A DNA stretch of 12,466 bases. Source: an uncultured Microbacteriaceae bacterium (GTDB taxonomy: Bacteria; Actinomycetota; Actinomycetes; Actinomycetales; Microbacteriaceae). The stretch is taken from NCBI GenBank assembly GCA_937896185.1, contig CALBMG010000051.1, positions 1 through 12,466 on the forward strand, given 5' to 3'. The position numbers and the translations under genes are program-made. Shown here piece after piece: positions 4,875 to 11,089 of the stretch; within the stretch, counting starts at the first letter, position 1, and the number at the start of each line of letters is the position of its first letter. The notes beneath the pieces were generated by a model that was not told the origin of the DNA, ran no database searches, and saw nothing but the letters and a program-made list of their open reading frames with translations.

Positions 4875-5281
4875 TGTTGAACGGAATCACCGTCGGTGAC
4901 GTGGTCGCCGAACAAACTTTTGACCTTGACCGTGGTTCGCTCGTCCGTTACGCGGGTGCTTCGGGTGACTTCAACCCCATTCACTATCGTGACGATGTTG
5001 CCGCCGCGGTCGGTCTGCCCGGCGTTCTGGCCCACGGAATGCTGACGATGGGTTTCGCCGTTCAGCCCGTCATGGACTGGCTGGGCAGCCGCGGCCGTGT
5101 GGTCGATTACGGTGTCAAGTTCACGCGTCCCGTGGTCGTTGACCCCGAGACGGGTGCTCAGGTGACGGTCGTCGCAAAAGTGGGAGCTTTGCTGGACGAC
5201 GCCGCCCGCATCGACCTGACGGTGACCTATAACGATGAAACCGTTCTGGGCAAGGCACAGGTCCAGGTCGTCTTCGACTAG
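4874..5281 (+). CDS. hadB: HadB-like (3R)-hydroxyacyl-ACP dehydratase, catalytic subunit
   Basis: A 135-residue MaoC-type hotdog protein. The hydratase 2 signature is complete: YAGASGDFNPIHYRD (26-40) with the catalytic Asp32 and His37 and helper Asn34, then GLPGVLAHGMLTMG (47-60), the hot-dog helix with its Gly-rich dipole. It should supply the active site of a heterodimer with the upstream HadA-like protein. The start codon overlaps the hadA stop, so the two subunits are made in step. Downstream, murB begins 16 bases after the TAG stop, with no terminator between, so the three genes probably share an mRNA from the hadA promoter. This pairing with murB is widespread in Actinobacteria as far as I recall. 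Confidence 0.9.
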   Translation: MLNGITVGDVVAEQTFDLDRGSLVRYAGASGDFNPIHYRDDVAAAVGLPGVLAHGMLTMGFAVQPVMDWLGSRGRVVDYGVKFTRPVVVDPETGAQVTVVAKVGALLDDAARIDLTVTYNDETVLGKAQVQVVFD

Positions 5282-5297
5282 GCAGACGCCACACCCC

Positions 5298-6335
5298 GTG
5301 AACCCTGTCACTTTTGCCGAACTCACCACCCTGGGGGTGGGTGGTCCGGCGACCCAGCTGGTCACCGTCACCACTCGCGATGAGTTCGTCACCGCGTTCC
5401 GTGACATCACGATGGGGCACGACGAATGGCTCATTCTGGGTGGTGGCTCAAATATTGTTGTCGCCGATGCGGGCCTCGATTACCCCGTGATCCGTGTTGC
5501 CACCCGTGGCATCACCGAACAGGTTGACTCGGACACAGTCCTTGTTGACGTCGAGGCTGGCGAAAACTGGGACGACCTCGTCGCACACTGCGTGTCGGCT
5601 GGTTGGGCAGGAATCGAGGCGCTCAGCGGTATTCCCGGAACGGTCGGTGCGGCGCCCATCCAAAACATCGGTGCCTATGGCGCGGAACTGTCCGAGGTGC
5701 TCGATTCGATCGAGTTCATTCACGAATCCACCGGCGAAATTGAACGCCTCGCCGCAGCGAAACTGGAATTGGGCTACCGCCACAGCCGCATCAAGTCGGG
5801 GGAACTCCGCGGCGCGGTGCTGTCGGTGCGGCTACGCCTCGTCGCCGCGAACACGTCACAGCCCATCCGCTACTCGCAATTAGCCGACGCCCTGAGTGTC
5901 GAGTTGGGGCAGACGGTGGCGCTCGCCGATGTTCGAGCAGCGGTGTTGCGTGTTCGTGCGGCGAAGAGCATGGTTTTTTCGGCGAGCGACCTCGATTCGC
6001 ACAGCGCGGGGTCGTTCTTCATGAACCCGGTCGTGCGATCCGAATTCGCCCGCGACCTGCCCCAGTTCGCGCCTCGATTCGACGCGGGCGTTAACGCCGA
6101 CGGAACCGCAATGGTCAAGCTGTCGGCCGCGTGGCTGATCGAACATTCGGGTATTGGCCGCGGATTCAGCCTCGCGGGCAGTAACGCCGCAGTGTCGTCG
6201 AAACACACGCTCGCCATCGTGAACCGTGGCGGTGCCACCGCCGAACAGGTCATGGAACTGGCCAGGTTCATCGAACTGCGGGTGCAGCAAACGTTCGGCG
6301 TGAACCTCGTCGCCGAGCCCACCTACTTGCACTAA
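5298..6335 (+). CDS. murB: UDP-N-acetylmuramate dehydrogenase (UDP-N-acetylenolpyruvoylglucosamine reductase)
   Basis: It reduces UDP-GlcNAc-enolpyruvate to UDP-MurNAc with NADPH and FAD, the second committed step of peptidoglycan precursor synthesis. The 345-residue protein starts at GTG 5298, where homology begins (VNPVTFAELTTLGVGGPA); the in-frame ATG at 5235 lies inside hadB. FAD-binding elements are TTLGVGG (10-16), LGGGSN (47-52) and GIPGTVGAAPIQNIGAYG (111-128). The catalytic triad can be placed by motif: Arg161 in YRHSR, Ser239 in SAGSFFMNP (the proton donor) and Glu340 in VAEPTYLH near the C-terminus. The YRHSR loop and SFFMNP layout fit type I MurB. No clear ribosome site precedes the GTG, so translation may depend on coupling to hadB 16 bases upstream. 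It converges with the aminotransferase gene. Confidence 0.95.
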   Translation: MNPVTFAELTTLGVGGPATQLVTVTTRDEFVTAFRDITMGHDEWLILGGGSNIVVADAGLDYPVIRVATRGITEQVDSDTVLVDVEAGENWDDLVAHCVSAGWAGIEALSGIPGTVGAAPIQNIGAYGAELSEVLDSIEFIHESTGEIERLAAAKLELGYRHSRIKSGELRGAVLSVRLRLVAANTSQPIRYSQLADALSVELGQTVALADVRAAVLRVRAAKSMVFSASDLDSHSAGSFFMNPVVRSEFARDLPQFAPRFDAGVNADGTAMVKLSAAWLIEHSGIGRGFSLAGSNAAVSSKHTLAIVNRGGATAEQVMELARFIELRVQQTFGVNLVAEPTYLH

Positions 6336-6345
6336 GCGCGGGACA

Positions 6346-6365
6346 ACCCGCGGAGTTCTGCGGGT
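6346..6365. terminator. Possible bidirectional terminator hairpin between murB and the aminotransferase
   Basis: ACCCGCGG (6346-6353) pairs with CTGCGGGT (6358-6365) around an AGTT loop, with one G-U pair, giving an 8-bp stem in the 45-base gap between convergent stop codons. There is no T-run on either side, so it would be a weak intrinsic terminator or depend on Rho. Confidence 0.5.
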
Positions 6366-6380
6366 ACAACTGTTGCGTGG

Positions 6381-7586
6381 CTAGGCCGCGAACAGTTTCT
6401 GCAAACGCTGAATACCTTCGCGCAGTTCGTCGTCGCCCAGTGCGTACGAGAACCGCAGGTAGCCGCTGGGGCCGAAAGCTTCACCGGGAACGACCGCAAC
6501 ATCGGCGTTCTCGAGGATGTAGTCGGCCAGTTCCAGGGTCGAGGTGATCATCGTTCCGCCCCATTCGTGGCCCAGAAGCCCCGTCACGTCGGCGTACACA
6601 TAGAACGCTCCGCCAGGTTCGGGAACAACGAATCCAGGAATCTGCGACAGCTCGTGCAGCATGAGGCTGCGGCGGCGGGCATAGGCCACCTTCATGTCGT
6701 CGACCACGCTCTGGTCGCCGGTCAGCGCGGCGAGTGCGGCGCGCTGCGAAACGTTCGACACGTTGCTCGACAGGTGCGACTGCAGGTTGCTGGCTGCGGC
6801 GATGATGTCCTTCGGGCCAACCATCCAACCCACACGCCATCCAGTCATGGCAAAAGTCTTGGCCACGCCGTTCACGAGAACGGTCTGGTTGGTCAGTTCG
6901 GGAACGATCTCGGTAATCGAGGGGGAACGGTCGCCGTCATAGTTCAGGTTCTGATAGATCTCGTCCGAGATAACCCAGATGCCGTGTTCGAGAGCCCATT
7001 CGCCGATTGCGCGGGTCTGTTCGACGGTGTACACCGAACCGGTGGGGTTCGAGGGCGATACGAACAACAGAATTTTGGTGCGCGGGGTGCGTGCGGCCTC
7101 GAGTTGTTCGACGGTGACGCGGTAACCGGTTTCGGCACCGGCGAACACGTCGATCATGACACCACCGGCGAGGGCGATGGCTTCGGGGTAGGTGGTCCAG
7201 TACGGGGCGGGAACGAGCACCTCGTCGCCGTCATCAACCAGGGTTTGGAAGGCCTGGTACACGGCCTGCTTGCCGCCGTTGGTGACGATTACCTGGCTGG
7301 CCTCGCATGCCCAACCCGAATCGCGGGCGGTCTTGTCGGCGATGGCCTGACGCAGTTCCGGAAGTCCGGCTGCGGGGGTGTACCGGTGGTTCTTGGGGTC
7401 GCGCGCGGCGTCGACTGCGGCCTCGACCACATGAGCCGGGGTCGGGAAGTCGGGCTCGCCAGCACCATACGAAATGATGGGGCGGCCGGCGGCCTTGAGG
7501 GCCTTGGCTTTGGCGTCGACCTTGAGGGTTGCGGATTCGGCGATGGCGCCGATGCGGCGCGAAACACGGGTACGAGGTTCAGTCAC
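6381..7586 (-). CDS. Class I PLP-dependent aminotransferase (aspartate aminotransferase-like)
   Basis: A 401-residue fold-type I aminotransferase, likely using aspartate or another amino acid with 2-oxoglutarate. Key parts, from the GTG at 7586: substrate-loop motif [12 protein letters not shown] (39-50), NGGKQA (103-108) in the phosphate-binding region, PAPYWTTYP with the ring-stacking aromatic at Tyr129/Trp130, SPSNPTG (177-183) with Asn180, SDEIYQ (207-212) with Asp208 bonding the pyridine nitrogen, and [13 protein letters not shown] (242-254) with Lys243 as Schiff-base lysine. The C-terminal GYLRFSYA holds the substrate-carboxylate arginine. Length and motifs fit the AspC/AspB Ib subgroup; exact substrate is open, with prephenate or aromatic activity possible. 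A TAGGCT hexamer ends six bases before the GTG, so the mRNA is likely leaderless. Its place beside murB and tRNA-Trp is conserved in Actinobacteria. Confidence 0.93.
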   Translation of the reverse strand: MTEPRTRVSRRIGAIAESATLKVDAKAKALKAAGRPIISYGAGEPDFPTPAHVVEAAVDAARDPKNHRYTPAAGLPELRQAIADKTARDSGWACEASQVIVTNGGKQAVYQAFQTLVDDGDEVLVPAPYWTTYPEAIALAGGVMIDVFAGAETGYRVTVEQLEAARTPRTKILLFVSPSNPTGSVYTVEQTRAIGEWALEHGIWVISDEIYQNLNYDGDRSPSITEIVPELTNQTVLVNGVAKTFAMTGWRVGWMVGPKDIIAAASNLQSHLSSNVSNVSQRAALAALTGDQSVVDDMKVAYARRRSLMLHELSQIPGFVVPEPGGAFYVYADVTGLLGHEWGGTMITSTLELADYILENADVAVVPGEAFGPSGYLRFSYALGDDELREGIQRLQKLFAA

Positions 7587-7592
7587 GCGTCT

Positions 7593-7598
7593 AGCCTA
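7593..7598 (-). promoter_or_regulatory. -10 hexamer for leaderless aminotransferase transcript
   Basis: Read on the minus strand, TAGGCT (7598-7593) is followed by six bases (AGACGC) and the GTG start. The identical hexamer and spacing occur before the glutaredoxin-like gene at 3834. No ribosome site is present. Confidence 0.55.
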
Positions 7599-7647
7599 CA
7601 TTCCGCCGTCTGACTCGCTTTGGAAATTCGGCAACCAGCGTTTAGAC

Positions 7648-7676
7648 TTGAACACGGTGCGAAATCGCCATAATTT
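7648..7676 (+). promoter_or_regulatory. Promoter of tRNA-Trp (and probably secE-nusG)
   Basis: TTGAAC (7648-7653) and TAATTT (7671-7676) are separated by exactly 17 bases, the best vegetative promoter in the window. Transcription would begin near 7683, giving a short 5' leader before the tRNA at 7711. CATAAT at 7669-7674 is an overlapping alternative -10. Confidence 0.7.
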
Positions 7677-7710
7677 GCTATGCCCGCAAAGCAAACGATG
7701 GTTCGTACAG

Positions 7711-7783
7711 AGGGCGGTGGCTCAATTGGTAGAGCAGCGGTCTCCAAAACCGCAGGTTGCAGGTTCGAGTCCTGTCCGCCCTG
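7711..7783 (+). tRNA. trnW: tRNA-Trp (anticodon CCA)
   Basis: The 73-base cloverleaf folds completely. The acceptor stem AGGGCGG (7711-7717) pairs with CCGCCCT (7776-7782), discriminator G at 7783. The D arm is GCTC/GAGC with AATTGGTA between. The anticodon stem GCGGT/ACCGC holds the loop CTCCAAA with anticodon CCA at 7744-7746. The T stem GCAGG/CCTGT holds TTCGAGT. The 3' CCA is not encoded. It lies 48 bases before secE, a conserved neighbour pair, and is probably cut from a joint transcript. Confidence 0.97.
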
Positions 7784-7831
7784 CGAAACCGAGCAATCGG
7801 TTTCACAACCACCCAACCGGAAGGCACAGCA

Positions 7832-8104
7832 ATGACTGAATCCCACGAGGACGTCGTCGCACACGCGAAGCAAGGCCGCGAAGAAAAGCGCGGTGTTTTT
7901 TCGCGCCTGTCGCTGTTTGTTCGCGAGGTTGTTGCCGAACTCCGCAAGGTGGTCACCCCCACCCGCCGCGAACTCGTGAACTACACGACCGTTGTGCTGA
8001 TCTTTGTGATCATCATGATGGCGCTCGTGTCGGGTCTCGACTTCGTGATTGGACTCCTCACCGGCTTTGTGTTCGGTGACGGCACGTTCAATTGGGGAAA
8101 CTAA
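7832..8104 (+). CDS. secE: Preprotein translocase subunit SecE
   Basis: A 90-residue, single-spanning subunit that clamps SecY in the SecYEG export channel. Residues 21-50 form the amphipathic cytoplasmic helix with the conserved pattern LFVREVVAELRKVVTPTRRE (28-47), which includes the hallmark E-L-x-K-V-x-x-P-T/S. The hydrophobic membrane helix spans about 52-80. The ATG at 7832 is chosen because GGAAGG (7819-7824) is seven bases upstream and the in-frame ATG at 7757 lies within the tRNA. Gene order tRNA-Trp, secE, nusG, rplK, rplA is typical of bacteria. Likely transcribed from the promoter at 7648. Confidence 0.95.
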   Translation: MTESHEDVVAHAKQGREEKRGVFSRLSLFVREVVAELRKVVTPTRRELVNYTTVVLIFVIIMMALVSGLDFVIGLLTGFVFGDGTFNWGN

Positions 8105-8122
8105 GGAATTAGAGGACATAAC

Positions 8123-8974
8123 GTGACCGAGAACAACACCCCCGACATCGACCTCGAGGACGCAGACCTGTCGACCGAATCGGCAGAAGAAGCTGCAGTG
8201 CACGTTGTTGATGACGCCGAGGTGAACCTCGACGAAGCACTCGACGCACTGGACGCCGCCGAAGACGACGAGGCTGACGCCATCGTTGACGACGCACTGG
8301 ACATCGACTCGGCTGACGAAGCCGACGCTTCGGTTGCCGCGACCACCGACGAGGCCGTTGCCGAGGGCGACGACCCCTTCGCTGACTTCCGCGCCGAACT
8401 GCGTGCGAAGCCCGGCAAGTGGTACGTCATTCACTCGTACGCCGGTTACGAAAAGCGCGTCAAGCAGAACATCGAGAACCGTGTTCTCGCCATGAACATG
8501 CAGGACTCGATCTTTGAAGTCGAGGTCCCCATGGAAGACGTCGTCGAAATCAAGAACGGACAGCGCAAGCTCGTCACCCGCGTTCGCGTTCCCTCGTACG
8601 TTCTCGTGCGCATGTTCCTCAACGAAGACTCGTGGTCGACCGTCCGTCACACCCCCGGTGTGACCGGCTTCGTCGGCAACGCACACAACCCCATCCCCCT
8701 GCGTTTCACCGAGGCATTCGAGATGCTGAAGTCGACCGCAGATGTCGAGGGCGCCCGTTCGGCTGGTGGCTTCAAGCCCAAGTCGCGCGACGTCCAGGTC
8801 ACCACCGATTTCGAAATCGGCGAGACCGTGGGAATCAAGGAAGGCGCATTCGCCGGCCTGCAGGGCACCATCTCGGAGATCCACCCCGAGGCGGGCAAGC
8901 TCTCTATCTTCATCAACGTGTTCGGCCGCGACACCGCAGTCGAGTTCCAGTTCAACCAGGTAGAGAAGCAGTAA
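8123..8974 (+). CDS. nusG: Transcription termination/antitermination factor NusG
   Basis: NusG binds the RNA polymerase clamp, affects pausing and links to Rho or ribosomal protein uS10. The 283-residue protein begins at GTG 8123, seven bases after GAGG (8112-8115). Residues 1-97 are a disordered acidic extension rich in Asp, Glu and Ala, common in actinobacterial NusG but absent from the roughly 180-residue E. coli protein. The NGN domain follows from KWYVIHSYAGYE (99-110), with the conserved VPSYVLVRM. The KOW domain is at about 230-283 with the loop VGIKEGAFAGLQGTI. The 80-base gap to rplK carries hairpins rather than an obvious terminator. Confidence 0.96.
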   Translation: MTENNTPDIDLEDADLSTESAEEAAVHVVDDAEVNLDEALDALDAAEDDEADAIVDDALDIDSADEADASVAATTDEAVAEGDDPFADFRAELRAKPGKWYVIHSYAGYEKRVKQNIENRVLAMNMQDSIFEVEVPMEDVVEIKNGQRKLVTRVRVPSYVLVRMFLNEDSWSTVRHTPGVTGFVGNAHNPIPLRFTEAFEMLKSTADVEGARSAGGFKPKSRDVQVTTDFEIGETVGIKEGAFAGLQGTISEIHPEAGKLSIFINVFGRDTAVEFQFNQVEKQ

Positions 8975-8985
8975 TTCACAGACCA

Positions 8986-9035
8986 CCGCATCCCGGAACC
9001 GCCGGAGATGCGGGAGCGCATGACGAACGTCGTGC
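8986..9035 (+). other. Structured leader of rplK, possible L1 autoregulatory region
   Basis: Two hairpins fill the nusG-rplK gap. In the first, CCGCATC-CCGG (8986-8996) pairs with CCGG-A-GATGCGG (9002-9013) around AACCG, with one bulged A. In the second, GCATGAC (9018-9024) pairs with GTCGTGC (9029-9035) around GAAC, with one G-U. Ribosomal protein L1 is known to repress its own operon by binding a leader RNA, in widely different bacteria. That this structure is such a site is inference. Confidence 0.4.
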
Positions 9036-9054
9036 ACGACAGTAAGGAAAAATA

Positions 9055-9483
9055 ATGGCAGCAAAGAAGAAGGTCACCGGCCTCATCAAGCTCCAGATCA
9101 GCGCGGGCGCAGCTAACCCTGCACCCCCCATTGGTCCGGCTCTTGGTCAGCACGGCGTAAACATCATGGAGTTCTGCAAGGCGTACAACGACGCCACTGC
9201 AGACAAGCGTGGAAACATCATCCCCGTTGAAATCACCGTTTACGAAGACCGTTCGTTCACGTTCATCCTCAAGACCCCCCCGGCATCGGAGCTCATTAAG
9301 AAGGCTGCGGGCGTCGCAAAGGGTTCGTCGACTCCTCACACGGTAAAGGTTGCACAGCTCACTCGTGCACAGCTCCGTTCCATCGCCGAGATGAAGCAGG
9401 TTGACCTCAACGCCAACGACGTTGAAGCAGCTGAAAAGATCATCGCTGGTACCGCTCGCTCCATGGGCATCACGGTCGAATAA
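9055..9483 (+). CDS. rplK: 50S ribosomal protein L11 (uL11)
   Basis: The 142-residue protein has the expected length and is part of the GTPase-associated centre, binding the 1070 region of 23S rRNA where thiopeptides act. The N-terminal domain shows [20 protein letters not shown] (13-32) with its proline-rich helix, and the linker and C-terminal RNA-binding domain run from about residue 70, with [12 protein letters not shown] and the C-terminal [12 protein letters not shown]. The ATG at 9055 has AAGGA six bases upstream (9044-9048). Next in line is rplA, 65 bases downstream with a hairpin between. Confidence 0.97.
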   Translation: MAAKKKVTGLIKLQISAGAANPAPPIGPALGQHGVNIMEFCKAYNDATADKRGNIIPVEITVYEDRSFTFILKTPPASELIKKAAGVAKGSSTPHTVKVAQLTRAQLRSIAEMKQVDLNANDVEAAEKIIAGTARSMGITVE

Positions 9484-9496
9484 CCCTTAACCACTA

Positions 9497-9526
9497 GCGG
9501 GAGAGCCCCCGGGCTCATGACACCGC
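9497..9526 (+). other. Possible L1-binding site in the rplK-rplA spacer
   Basis: GCGG (9497-9500) and CCGC (9523-9526) can form an outer helix, and GAGCC (9503-9507) with GGCTC (9512-9516) an inner one around CCCG. They enclose an asymmetric internal loop of GA on one side and ATGACA on the other. L1 sites in rRNA and mRNA are two helices joined by an asymmetric loop, so the layout fits L1 feedback on rplA. The words GCGGGAG and CATGAC recur in the rplK leader. Binding is inferred only. Confidence 0.4.
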
Positions 9527-9548
9527 GATTCTCATAAGGAGAAAAATT

Positions 9549-10238
9549 ATGGCTCAGAAGTCAAAGGCGTACCGCGCCGCAGCCGCCCTTCTCGAAGAGG
9601 GCAAGTTCTACACCGCAACCGAGGCTCTCGAAATTGCAAAGAAGACCACCAGCACCAAGTTCAACTCGACCGTTGAGGTTGCTTTGAAGCTGGGTGTTGA
9701 CCCCCGTAAGGCCGACCAGATGGTTCGTGGAACCGTTATCCTGCCCCACGGCACCGGTAAGACCGCACGCGTTATCGTGTTCGCAACCGGCCCCGCAGCT
9801 GAAGCAGCTCTCGCTGCTGGCGCTGACGAGGTTGGCGGCGCAGAGCTGATCGAAAAGGTCGCCGCAGGCTACCTCGCTTTCGACTCGGCTGTGTCGACCC
9901 CCGAGCTCATGGGCCAGGTTGGTCGCCTCGGTAAGGTTCTCGGTCCCCGTAACCTCATGCCGAACCCCAAGACCGGTACCGTGACCACCGACCCCGCGAA
10001 GGCTGTTGCTGACATCAAGGGCGGAAAGATCGAGTTCCGTGTTGACAAGCACGCTAACGTTCACTTCATCGTGGGCAAGGCTTCGTTCTCGGATGCACAG
10101 CTGGGTGAAAACTTCGCTGCCGCTCTGGACGAGGTTCAGCGTTTGAAGCCTTCGAGCTCGAAGGGCCGCTACATCCAGAAGGCTGCTGTCTCGACCACTT
10201 TTGGTCCTGGCATCCCCCTGGACGTCAGCTCGCTCTAA
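9549..10238 (+). CDS. rplA: 50S ribosomal protein L1 (uL1)
   Basis: A 229-residue protein of normal length that forms the mobile L1 stalk and helps release E-site tRNA; it is also a translational repressor of its own operon in bacteria. The conserved sections are [13 protein letters not shown] at the N-terminus, the RNA-binding [20 protein letters not shown], the family signature around [20 protein letters not shown] (about 127-146), and [19 protein letters not shown]. The ATG has AAGGAG (9536-9541) seven bases before it. A strong hairpin 13 bases after the stop closes the ribosomal protein unit. Confidence 0.97.
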   Translation: MAQKSKAYRAAAALLEEGKFYTATEALEIAKKTTSTKFNSTVEVALKLGVDPRKADQMVRGTVILPHGTGKTARVIVFATGPAAEAALAAGADEVGGAELIEKVAAGYLAFDSAVSTPELMGQVGRLGKVLGPRNLMPNPKTGTVTTDPAKAVADIKGGKIEFRVDKHANVHFIVGKASFSDAQLGENFAAALDEVQRLKPSSSKGRYIQKAAVSTTFGPGIPLDVSSL

Positions 10239-10251
10239 GCGTTCTGTTTCG

Positions 10252-10281
10252 CACAGCCCCGGCCGTCAGGTCGGGGCTGTG
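10252..10281 (+). terminator. Terminator after rplA
   Basis: CACAGCCCCG (10252-10261) and CGGGGCTGTG (10272-10281) form a perfect 10-bp stem with a ten-base loop, followed by TTGTTGTG. The stem is strong; the T-run is interrupted. It ends the secE-rplA unit ahead of the two-component system. Confidence 0.82.
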
Positions 10282-10326
10282 TTGTTGTGTGGGCTGATTC
10301 TTGTGGGTCGTAGGGCAGAATCTTGG

Positions 10327-10332
10327 TAAATT
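10327..10332 (+). promoter_or_regulatory. Possible -10 for the response regulator operon
   Basis: TAAATT at 10327-10332 could start an mRNA near 10339, leaving a short leader with GAGG (10344-10347) before the regulator. TTGTGG at 10301-10306 is a -35-like hexamer, but at 20 bases the spacer is long. No tandem TCACAG repeat is seen here. Confidence 0.35.
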
Positions 10333-10361
10333 CATAGAAACCTGAGGACACTAGAAGTGTG

Positions 10362-11087
10362 ATGACAGACAACACCGAACTTCGTAAGCCCGACGGCACC
10401 CCCATTCGTGCGCTGGTCGTCGATGATGAACGAGCCCTCAGCGAGCTGGTCTCGATGGCGTTGAAGTTCGAGAAGTGGGATGTACAGACCGCGGCTTCGG
10501 GCCTCGAGGCAGTGTCCAAGGCTCGCGACTTCCAGCCCGATGTGATCGTGCTCGACATCATGCTTCCCGACTTTGATGGACTCGAGGTCATGCGCCGCAT
10601 CCGCGCGGCGGGCACAAACGTCCCCGTGCTTTTCCTCACGGCAAAGGATTCGGTCGGCGACCGTGTGGCTGGCCTCACCGCTGGTGGTGACGACTACGTC
10701 ACCAAACCGTTCAGCCTCGAAGAACTCGTCGCGCGTTTGCGTGGAATCGTGCGCCGCACCGTCGCCACACAGGTCGTGGCCGAGAGCCCCGAAATCCAGG
10801 TCGGCGACCTGGTGCTCAACGAGGACGCGTACGAGGTGCGTCGCGGTGACACCGCCATCGAACTCACCGCCACCGAATTTGAACTCTTGCGCTACCTGAT
10901 GCGTAACCCGAAGCGCGTGCTCTCAAAGGCACAAATCCTGGACCGCGTGTGGAGCTACGACTTCGGCGGGCGCTCCTCGATTGTAGAAATCTATATTTCG
11001 TACCTGCGCAAAAAGATTGACACCCTCGGGCCAGCAATGATCCACACGGTCCGCGGTGTCGGATACGTGATTCGACCGGTCGAATAA
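10362..11087 (+). CDS. OmpR/PhoB-family response regulator (PhoP-like)
   Basis: A 241-residue transcription factor. The receiver domain (14-132) has the acidic pair Asp21-Asp22, phospho-acceptor Asp65 in VLDIMLPD, switch Thr93 in FLTAKD and Lys115 in VTKPF. The winged-helix DNA-binding domain (143-241) contains LTATEFELLRYLM, VLSKAQILDRVWSYDFGG, IVEIYISYLRKKID and HTVRGVGYVIRP. Sequences such as AGLTAGGDDYVTKPFSLEEL and DRVWSYDFGG closely resemble mycobacterial PhoP from memory, with the related TrcR/MprA group as alternatives. The start is uncertain by one codon: GTG 10359 and ATG 10362 are adjacent, and GAGG at 10344-10347 is rather far from both. The sensor kinase gene begins two bases after the TAA. 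Confidence 0.93.
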   Translation: MTDNTELRKPDGTPIRALVVDDERALSELVSMALKFEKWDVQTAASGLEAVSKARDFQPDVIVLDIMLPDFDGLEVMRRIRAAGTNVPVLFLTAKDSVGDRVAGLTAGGDDYVTKPFSLEELVARLRGIVRRTVATQVVAESPEIQVGDLVLNEDAYEVRRGDTAIELTATEFELLRYLMRNPKRVLSKAQILDRVWSYDFGGRSSIVEIYISYLRKKIDTLGPAMIHTVRGVGYVIRPVE

Positions 11088-11089
11088 CC

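Noticed and set aside
4538..5434. 298-codon minus-strand open frame opposite hadA-hadB
   Set aside because: The opposite strand encodes two overlapping hotdog proteins with intact motifs.
6567..7613. 348-codon plus-strand open frame opposite the aminotransferase
   Set aside because: It mirrors a full-length PLP enzyme with intact motifs and shows no domain or ribosome site of its own.
8123..8413. Acidic N-terminal region of NusG as a fused foreign domain
   Set aside because: Long acidic, disordered NusG N-termini are usual in Actinobacteria, so this is ordinary for the lineage.
8975..8980. Single TCACAG-like word after nusG as a second PhoP site
   Set aside because: Only one copy is present, with no tandem partner at the 11-base period.
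7583..9064. 493-codon minus-strand open frame across tRNA-Trp, secE and nusG
   Set aside because: It is antisense to a tRNA and two unmistakable conserved genes, and its composition reflects codon bias on the other strand.
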